Positions 56,558 to 64,000 of a DNA stretch of 64,000 nucleotides are shown here, piece after piece; positions within the stretch are counted from its first letter, which is position 1; the number at the start of each line of letters is the position of its first letter. Both the position numbers and the translations under genes were made by a program. The notes beneath the pieces were generated by a model that made no database searches, was not told the DNA's origin, and saw only the letters and a program-made list of their open reading frames with translations. Origin of the DNA: Macrolepiota albuminosa (lineage: Eukaryota > Basidiomycota > Agaricomycetes > Agaricales > Agaricaceae). The stretch is from assembly GCA_027475525.1 (NCBI GenBank), contig JAMWFC010000051.1, positions 2,588,616 through 2,652,615 on the forward strand. The letters run 5' to 3'.

Positions 56558-58071
56558 TTAGAATGTAATTTTGTTCCCTTTGCTTGGAAGAATAGCAGCA
56601 GACTCGCGTTTGGCTTGCGCAAGTGCCGCTCCCGGTTTAGGACGCGACCGAGGCCCTTTCTCCTTCCTCTCCTTCCCAACAAAAGTTTTCCGTTCTTCTC
56701 GGCGGTCCTGTGCCTTACCATGCACATCGTGTCCTTCCTTTTCCTCATCCTGCCCCGTCGACTCATGTGCCTTGGCCTCAACCTGATGATGACGAGGGTT
56801 TCGTTCTTGGCGTTCAGCCCGCTTCGAGTGCGGAGGCACATCTCTCTGCTTCTTCGAGGGAGAAGGCGCAGGGCCGTCTTCGCGTTTGCTACCCTTGGGC
56901 GCACCGCGTCGTACTGCTTCGGGCCCTGCGTACTCTACGACAAGATCTCGGCCATTAAGTCGGTGGTTTTTGGGGTTGACCAGGGCGGCAGTGGCGTGTT
57001 CGGTGGATGTGAAGTCGACGAATGCAAATCTATAATGATGGACGTTAGTTCAGCGGATATCATGGAGGTGAAGAGAATAAATACCCTTTGCAGAGACCGC
57101 TGTCTTCAAAGGTTCCCATTCGAACCTTTCGCAACCAGACGTCCTTGGTCTTCTCCTTCTCCTTCTCATCTGCCTCTTCGTCCTGTTCCCCTTCACCTGT
57201 CTCCGCTTTCTTTTTCGGGGGTTTTGTCCTATGAGCCTCCAATAGCTGCCTAATGTCTTGTTCTGTAGTTTCAAATCCTAGATTGCCAAGGAATAGTGTA
57301 GGGGCAGGAGGCTGCTTTTGTGAACCAAGAATTTTCCGTGCCGTCTTGGAATGCGTATGGGCACCGGCCGCATCAACGCCTTCCCTAACAGGTCGGCCGG
57401 CAAAGTCGTCACCTGAGAAGACCAGCTGAGAAATGTGTTCCGAATATTGTCGTATGAAGAGCTCACCATCTTTTATGAGCAGTTTACGGCCAAGCAAAGG
57501 CTGCTCTGATAGTGTGATAGCGACAACTTTCGCGTCTTTTGTCGCGAAATCTACATATGCAAATCTATGGCATTGAAAATAAATGGGAAATACAAGGTAG
57601 ATGGTATAAGAAGACGAACCCGCGATTTTCAGGCTTCATCGCCTTGTTTGCACCAGGCTTCGTAGGCATATGTATCCGCACAATCTCTCCAACATCCTTA
57701 AAGAACGCCTTGAGGTTCTCCTGGGTCGTCTTGAACGACAAATTCCCGACCCAGACAGAGTTCTTCCTCTGAGCAGCTGGTACCGGCACCGACACCGATG
57801 TACCGTTTTCGAGCTTGCGCTTTTTCTGGGTACGGTTCGTAGTCACTCCTTCTTCGGCCTCCTTTGCCTTCCGCTTCTCTGCTTTACGTTGTTTTCGGCG
57901 ATCGGCGTGGGACAGAACTGGCTCGTCGGGAGTAGGCTCGGCTTCGGAAACCGTGTCGTGGTCGTCGTCAGCGGATTCCGCAGGAACATTTTTTTTCCTT
58001 TTTCGTTGGTCTCGAACCGATGGGTCTGGGCTGGAACTGCGTGAAGACGCTGCGGAAGAACTCGAGCTCAT
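56558..58071 (-). CDS. Nop13-like nucleolar RNA-binding protein with two RRMs (four exons)
   Basis: Exons on the minus strand are 58071-57620, 57564-57467, 57412-57085 and 57029-56558, with GT..AG introns of 54-55 nt. The intron at 57466-57413 is a multiple of three and has no stop, so retention would insert 18 residues. The N-terminus is a charged, Ser- and Lys-rich tail. RRM1 has VWVGNLSF (RNP2) and FAYVDF (RNP1, split by the first intron). RRM2 has LFLGNLGF and FAFVDF, also split by an intron at the same relative place. The C-terminal tail is very basic. The order fits fungal Nop13, a pre-ribosome-associated nucleolar protein; Nop12 is the alternative. Confidence 0.85.
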
Positions 58072-58530
58072 TTTTCTGGAGAGAGAAGTTAGAACTTCAT
58101 GTGAGTGGTGAAATCGAGCAAGTGTTTCTCACGCGCTGATTGGGCACGATCGCGTCTCCTCACGCGACTGGTAGTCCCGCTAGGGGTCGTATATCACCCG
58201 AAGCTAGATCCGGTGTGCTCAGTCTATGCTCTACCTCGAACAATTATTTCGAATCTTGTTCAAGTCCTCGGTTTCTCGCAGCCTCAGGATGTAATGGACA
58301 TTACTGACCAACGATATATCTCAAGGACATTATGCGAGCAGGCAAGATAGGTCGCACCATTTGGATGGAACGTACACGGCTTATCACGATAGGGATATGG
58401 ACAACCCACAAAGTCGGCCTCCAGTCCCTGGGATAGTGTAGCGTGTGTCATAGTATTCTTAGCCCGTTCACCTGTCAGAAATGGTACCACTCCGAAGTAA
58501 ATGCATTTACGCACTCCGTGTGGGGCTCGG
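58072..58530. other. 5' region of the Nop13-like gene
   Basis: No supported gene. It contains the promoter side of the Nop13-like gene and the boundary of the LINE remnant. Confidence 0.4.
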
Positions 58531-58935
58531 CTAGCCAATACCCACTAAAACCTCGGTCGCGACTCTCCATATTCTGAGGGGGCTTGTGGCTTCGGGTGGG
58601 AATTTTTTCCATGTGTTGCGGACCATCTTCTCGTCTGCTGCCTTCCTTCCGAAGCGAGCTTTATCAGTAGTTTGGAAGTATAATTTGACTCTTCTGGCGA
58701 TGGCGCCGGTCAGTTTCCTTTTACTCTCTGTTGGCGCCAGGATTTGGTCGGGGTCCGCCCCTCTTGCAATTTTCCAGTTGCATCGTATGGTCCATATGAC
58801 TCTTGCTGCTTCTGACACCACAATTTTGGTGAACCTGTGTGCACCCTTATTTCCTTTATGCTTTTCTCTTGTTGGGTATCCTAACTCTCTGGAACGAGGA
58901 TTCACATATCCACACTCAAAGCCAGCCAATCAACG
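58531..58935 (-). mobile_element. LINE ORF2 C-terminal remnant
   Basis: The minus-strand frame (132 aa) contains SEAARVIWTIRCNWKIARG and a basic C-terminus ending at VRNTWKKFPPE, a pattern typical of the C-terminal end of Tad-like fungal LINE ORF2 proteins. No RT or RNase H is left. It is an isolated fragment among host genes. Confidence 0.5.
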
Positions 58936-59122
58936 CGCTGTCTTCTTCAGGGATTGACTTTTTCTCGGAACTCCTAGGGCTTGACAGTCCATGATATTAT
59001 TCAAAAAATGTGTTACACGTTTATACATCGCAGGACGTAGTTTTACTACAAGCACTATATATATATTGGGTATGAAAAAAAAATCATAAGGCGAAGAAAA
59101 TATACTTGGTAGATCTAATTCC
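58936..59122. other. Short intergenic region
   Basis: No gene seen. It includes a TATATATATA run near 59060, close to the 3' end of the next minus-strand gene. Confidence 0.4.
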
Positions 59123-61554
59123 TCAACGCACCAAAGACGCAGTACGAGAGCGTCGACGACCTCCAGCTCCTGCCTCTCCCAATACAGACTTGGGCCCCCT
59201 CCTTGCCATCGCCCACAGGAAAACCAGAATAATAATCACAAACTGGAGCCACAGCCAGATCTCCAACAAAATCGCACCAAGTCCCCTCGGCTTCTTCTCT
59301 ACCTGGCTCCCCGAAGCTCTTCCCGCCTCCTGACTGTGGCTGCCGTCAGGCTTTGACGCAGGCTGCCCAGTGAAACTTTCGACGGCGGCGTCGAATTCTT
59401 TTGCCAACCGCTCGGGTAAAGGCGTCGAAGGCCGAGAGGCATATTGCTCTCGGTCTTGCTCTTTCTTGTCTTTACGTTCGTCCGTAGGGAATGTGACCTT
59501 GGTACTCCCCGTCAACGAGCCTTTGAAGCGCCCGTCGACCCAACGGTTGGTCCGAGATCGAACAGTCTCTGACATACGGTGATACCTCAATGAATGCGGA
59601 GATACCTCCGCACGAACCTTTGCTGCTGCTGCGACCTTGTCAGGTGTCGGAGGCTCAACGGAGAGACGAAGAGCGGATGGCCCCGAAGACATTGACATGG
59701 GAGTGGGGAGCGCGCCACGGTTCTCCTGCGGCGAGCCTATGTTTCTGGACTGATCGAAAGACCTATTCACAGAGGAAGGCGAAGGCGAGGGCGGAGCAGA
59801 GATCTGACAGAAGTCGTACAGGCTGTTCGTGCGGGATTGATTAGGTGCACTAAGTCCCCAGCCGTCATTGAACTCTTTGCCCAACTCCGTCTCCAAAGTG
59901 CGCCGGGAACTAAATGAATTCTGCGTGTCGTTCTGGGATGGAGATAGACCGATGGGAGAAAGCGCAGGAGAGGCTAGCCCAGTAGACTCAGTGGACAACG
60001 ATTTGTGATGTCCTTCTGGTGAGGCAAAAGGTACGGGAAGATGGAAAGATTTGAGCTGGTCAGGTGTGGATGCGCTTCGTCGGTAGTCTCGCTTCTCTTC
60101 GTCGTGATTATCGAAGAGACCCACTACAGACTTGCGTGTTCTCGGTACGGTGGCCACATTCAGATGTTGACGTACATCATCTGCACTTGGGGTGGACATG
60201 TACTCGGCTGCGAGATTACGCGCAAAGCTCTTGAACCTAACTGTCTCGTCATACGTAGCACGCTCAGTACCTTCATCTAAAGCCGAATCACCAGCCAGTT
60301 CGATAAGATTCGCGTCCGCGAGGCATTCATATACCTTGGTGATGTGCTCCGTTTCACGTTGCATGGCGTTCAATTGGTTTTTAGTCTCGTTCTGTTGATC
60401 TAGAATGCGTCCATTTGTCTCCTCGAGTTCTTTAATTTTCTCCAGCAACTGAGCAATGAGATTCGACTCAACGACTGTCGACTCCGGATGAGGAGTGAGA
60501 GGAGCAGGTACGAGCGGGGGTCGTTTCAAAGGAGTACCGGAGACCTTTCTTGGAGTTTCACCAGATGAGTAGAAACATCGAGATGTGCTGGGTCCACCAA
60601 GTATTGAGCTCTCTGGAGCAAAGTCTCGGACTTCCTGCATCTCATCATCCCCATCGTTAGCACGACCAAGATTTCGCATGGCTCTAAACTTTGCCTCCCT
60701 CTCCTTCTTCTTCTGGGAATGCCATCCAGCTTTTGCCTTCTGCTCCAACTCTTCACTTTTAGCCTGCGTCTTTTCGAGCTCCTCACGAAGTGTCGTGATC
60801 TCCTTTTCTAAACGCTTCAGCACGCGGCGTCCTGCTTGGTCAGCACTCAGAGACTCGGACTCCATTCGTTCGAGCTTTTCCAGGAGCTCGGCGTTCTGAT
60901 CTGCGAGGTGCGAGATCTCTGTCGTCGACACGGATATTTTTCGCGCATGTTTATATGCCGATGATGCGACGGGTGAAGAGTCGTATTCAGATATCGGTCG
61001 ATTGAGGCTGATACTGTAACGGGAAGAGGTACGAGAGATAGGTTCCGGCGAAGGAGACTGAGATGGAGGCGAACTCGGCAAACGAGCAAGGAGCTGCTGA
61101 TGCTTCGTCTTGAGCATAACGTTGTTGTCATAAAGACTCTTGCACACTGCAGAAGCTATTCCTAGTTCTTGAATGGAATGAACATGCATGTCAGGTAGAG
61201 TGCCCCCATTGAAACAGAGCGTGACAAACCGTTCTCTCGCTCCTTAATAAGACCATCGGCCTTCACAAGCAGTTCTGAGAGCTCCTCGCGCGATTTCTCA
61301 TTCATCCACTCGAGGTCTTCCTCCATTGTGGGTGACAACTGGCGCTCATCATCCCACCCGACTCGCTGAAACGTGGCAGCCATTGGGGACCCAAGCAAGC
61401 TATTTTTGACACCAGGTTTACCGTCCGGAGTGAGTGTGAAAGCTGCAGCATAAGATGGAGGTGGTGTGGAGGCTGCCTGTACCAACGCCGAAGAACGACG
61501 GATCTTCGCAGGAGGTCGAGGGCGAGGAGTGTCGTTCACGCTCGCAGCAAGCAT
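59123..61554 (-). CDS. Coiled-coil protein with C-terminal membrane anchor (789 aa)
   Basis: Two exons, 61554-61230 and 61167-59123, are joined by a 62-nt GT..AG intron and give an uninterrupted frame. The N-terminal 110 residues are Pro-rich, then acidic/helical (MEEDLEWMNEKSREELSELL). A conserved block, LGIASAVCKSLYDNNVMLK, starts exon 2. Long coiled coils follow (about residues 180-250 and again near 310-370). The rest is Ser/Pro-rich and disordered. A hydrophobic helix (IWLWLQFVIIILVFLWAM) about 45 residues from the end, followed by basic residues, predicts a tail-anchored ER or outer-membrane protein. I do not recognise a named family; it may tether an organelle or the cytoskeleton. Confidence 0.8.
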
Positions 61555-61858
61555 ATGGAATGAACGAACTGTATGGATGGATTAAGTCTGAGTTCTGAAG
61601 CAGATGAGGTTGTAAGGCGTAAAGAAAAGAGGGGGGCGTAACTTGGGATGGTAGGTCAGCATTCGACTTTAAGGATTCCAAGGCCAACTAACATTTCACT
61701 AGTCAGCCTCTTGCATAACTGATCTAGGCCATCCCTTATAAGGGTGAAGACAACGAACGGAAACCACATGACATTCAGCAATGGTAAGAAAATATACACA
61801 TTAAGCTGCACTATTTTATGCTCGTATACAGTTGAAAGACTCTACTTCAATCCATATA
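61555..61858. other. Intergenic, minus-strand promoter side of the coiled-coil gene
   Basis: Separates two minus-strand genes. It holds the 3' end of the nucleoporin gene and the promoter of the coiled-coil gene. Nothing else is seen. Confidence 0.4.
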
Positions 61859-64000
61859 CTACTGCTGTTGCTGTCCTGTAGACGCAGGAGCCTTTCCAAA
61901 TCCACTAAATGCACTACCACTACCAAACCCAAATGCGCTGGCATCCGCTGGTTTTCCAAACGGTAAATCAGTCGACATTTGTGCCGGGGTTATTGATGGA
62001 TTCTTTGCCGCACTCCCAAAAGTAAATGCACTAGATGAGGAAGATCCGGACGTCGCTCCAAACGCAGAAGGCACTCCCGTACTGGTAGGAGCCGGTGTAG
62101 AACTGGGCGTCATCAACGGCGTAGTAGACGATGCGACAGCAGGCTTTCCAAAGGAGAAGATAGGCTTGGTTACATTATCCTTGGAAGCAGCAGGGGCAGC
62201 AGTGGTTGCTGGCTTGCCAAAGCTGATGCCCGCTCCGAATGGAGAAGATTTTGAAGTACTACCACTCAAAACTCCAGAATCCCCTCCACCGAAAGCCGAC
62301 TGTGCAGACGCGGGCGCTGACGACGAATCACCATTAGGCTTCAATCCAAACGCGTTACTACTGCCAAAGGGGGACGAGGTAGATTGAGTCGTCGATGATG
62401 TATCCGGCGCCGCCAATGTTGACTGTGCAGGCACAGGCCCAAAAGCACTAGCGGTCGGCTGGGTACCGAACGCTGACGGTGTCGACGAATTTTCACCAGG
62501 CTTGGTTCCAAATGAAAAAGACCCAGCCGAAGGAGCTTGTTGAGTCCCAAAGGCTGATTGGGCTGGTGTCGTCGTGGAGGCACCATTTGGCTTTGTTCCA
62601 AAGGACCCAAGAGTACTGGTAGTGTTGACTGATGCAGCGGGAGTGGTCTGAGATCCAAACGCGCCAAAAGGCGACGGCGCGAAGGTAGATGTTCCAGTTT
62701 CTCCACCAGGCTTTGATCCAAAACTGAAGGCCGATTGCACGGGAGCCGTGGTCGTTGCTGTAGGAGTTGAAATTCCATTTGTCTTCGGTGCAAAGGGATT
62801 CTGGTTCGACGAAGAAGGCATCGCAAAACTAAACTTGGGCGCCGTCGTCGTACTGTCAGTCACCGTAGAGGCTGGGGTGGTGCTCGATGTCACCTTGTCA
62901 GCCGTATTTGATGTAGTGGTGAAGGTGGAAGGACTGGCTGCAGATTTCGTCGCAGATAGTCCGGACGCTGTAACTGAGGATGTGGTGGCCGTACTACCCA
63001 CTACAGATTTGCCAACGCCAAAGTCGAACTTAGGGCCAGTGCTTGCGGTAGAAGGCTGAGATAATGAAGACGATTGAGTGGTACTCGAATTTCCAAAAGC
63101 GAAAGTTGTCTTGGGAGGTTCCATCGCAGAAGGTTTACTGGATCCAAAAGGCGATGTAGCATGTAAGGGTTGACTAGCTTGAACAGCAGACATAGGAGTG
63201 GAGGAAGGAGCGAGCCTTGACAACAAGGAACCGCCGGCAACTGACTCGTTCTTCTTCTCACTCTCCTGGTTCGCTTGAGTTGGCTGAGCCTGGGATGGCT
63301 TTGGTTCAAATGAGAATGCAGACTTCGAAGTAGGGATACCAGGATTAGCGGGTGCAGGTGCAGAAACAGGGATGGAAGAGGCAGCCGAAGACGATGTAGA
63401 TGAAGAGGGAGGCCCAAATGATACAAAGGAGTTCAGTTGCTCAGGTTTGGACCCAAAGAGGCTGCCCGTCGTTTTCGCGGGTTGGGTCCCTGCTGTGGTT
63501 GCAGTAGCTGGTATCGTAGGTTGCTTCATCGTCGATTGTGATAGAGTCGGCGCGAATAGAGGTGGTTGAGTTGTCCCTTTGGCAGGACCAGACGAGAACA
63601 AGGGATTCGGGGCATCTTTCTTGGTGAAGTCAGCAACAGATTGTTTTGCCTCGGTAGGTTTTGCATCATCAGCCTTTGTGATTGTAATCGTTGGAATAAT
63701 TTTGCAAGGTGCGACAGCAGCTTCTTGTTCCTTTTTCAATTTCTCCAGCCTCTCTTCCTCCTTTAGACGATTGGCTTGTCTCATCTTCAGCATAGCCTTT
63801 GCCTCCAAATCCTGCTTCTCCCATTTAGAGAAGGCCTTGTGACGGAGACTATTGTTTGTGCTATCAGATAGACTGTGCACAATGGATCCTGCAGGACTGG
63901 ATGGAACGGTGGATGTGCCATCGTGCTTCAAAGAGGAAGGGCGACGGACAGCTGAGATACGTTTACCTGCTGCGGGAGGGTTGACAAAAGGATTGATGCG
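61859..64000 (-). CDS. FG-repeat nucleoporin, C-terminal part (runs off the window)
   Basis: The minus-strand frame is open from the window edge (64000) to the stop at 61859, over 700 codons without an intron. Residues near the edge are basic and helical, with KAMLKMRQANRLKEEERLEK as a likely amphipathic or coiled segment. Downstream lie many FG dipeptides in FSFG, FGxKP and SPFG contexts spaced by Ser/Thr/Ala/Pro linkers, and the protein ends in GFGSGSAFSGFGKAP. This is the permeability-barrier part of a nuclear pore protein that binds karyopherins. A Nup1/Nup60/Nup153-like identity is possible. The start lies beyond the window, so the protein is incomplete here. Confidence 0.88.
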   Translation of the reverse strand, partial: RINPFVNPPAAGKRISAVRRPSSLKHDGTSTVPSSPAGSIVHSLSDSTNNSLRHKAFSKWEKQDLEAKAMLKMRQANRLKEEERLEKLKKEQEAAVAPCKIIPTITITKADDAKPTEAKQSVADFTKKDAPNPLFSSGPAKGTTQPPLFAPTLSQSTMKQPTIPATATTAGTQPAKTTGSLFGSKPEQLNSFVSFGPPSSSTSSSAASSIPVSAPAPANPGIPTSKSAFSFEPKPSQAQPTQANQESEKKNESVAGGSLLSRLAPSSTPMSAVQASQPLHATSPFGSSKPSAMEPPKTTFAFGNSSTTQSSSLSQPSTASTGPKFDFGVGKSVVGSTATTSSVTASGLSATKSAASPSTFTTTSNTADKVTSSTTPASTVTDSTTTAPKFSFAMPSSSNQNPFAPKTNGISTPTATTTAPVQSAFSFGSKPGGETGTSTFAPSPFGAFGSQTTPAASVNTTSTLGSFGTKPNGASTTTPAQSAFGTQQAPSAGSFSFGTKPGENSSTPSAFGTQPTASAFGPVPAQSTLAAPDTSSTTQSTSSPFGSSNAFGLKPNGDSSSAPASAQSAFGGGDSGVLSGSTSKSSPFGAGISFGKPATTAAPAASKDNVTKPIFSFGKPAVASSTTPLMTPSSTPAPTSTGVPSAFGATSGSSSSSAFTFGSAAKNPSITPAQMSTDLPFGKPADASAFGFGSGSAFSGFGKAPASTGQQQQ

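Overview
The window looks like a piece of a basidiomycete (probably Agaricomycetes) genome from a short-read draft assembly. The host genes have many short introns (about 47-75 nt, with GT..AG ends). The recognisable families are fungal: a Tpa1/Ofd1 prolyl hydroxylase, a Nop13-like RNA-binding protein, an FG nucleoporin and a VTT-domain protein. The mobile elements are Ty3/Gypsy and a LINE with an RNase H domain. One run of 100 N is a scaffold gap. Twelve tandem duplications have a period of exactly 77 bp and look like unmerged contig ends.

Positions 1-33694 are a nest of LTR retrotransposons. The base layer is element C, a large Gypsy element read on the minus strand (3487-33694). Into it went element E (its 3' part at 1-3486), a chromovirus A (6177-12747, 5-bp target duplication, LTRs matching along their whole length by eye) and element D (14638-27016, same family as C and E, 4-bp target duplication). 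A solo LTR F (25854-26794) sits inside the 3' LTR of D. C itself landed in the RNase H region of a 5'-truncated LINE (33695-36526), which sits in an ankyrin-repeat gene.

The C/D/E family is the most unusual content. Each copy has LTRs of about 0.93-1.03 kb, a Gag-protease frame, an overlapping RT-RNase H-integrase frame, and a six-exon accessory gene in antisense between pol and the 3' LTR. The accessory protein (657 aa in E, 710 aa in D) has a six-cysteine cluster like a stretched fungal Zn2Cys6 domain, a coiled-coil part and a disordered basic/acidic part. Two of the three copies keep an intact spliced frame although the pol genes beside them are decaying. The whole family, LTRs included, is strongly enriched in the hexamer TTRSCG and its complement CGSYAA. 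This suggests, as a hypothesis, an element-encoded protein that recognises its own element DNA, comparable in logic to the VANC anti-silencing factors of plant VANDAL transposons.

Positions 36527-42290 hold a minus-strand gene with an N-terminal multi-pass membrane region followed by about 31 exons, nearly all encoding one 33-residue ankyrin repeat. A decayed VTT-domain gene follows (42790-44362). Positions 44826-53055 carry a 1.1-kb direct repeat on each side of an unidentified ORF, the sequence gap and an AT-rich gene for a HECT-like ubiquitin ligase.

The right end, from 54122, is ordinary gene-dense chromosome: a Tpa1/Ofd1 hydroxylase (+), a Nop13-like protein (-), a LINE remnant, a coiled-coil tail-anchored protein (-) and the 3' part of an FG nucleoporin (-) that runs off the window.
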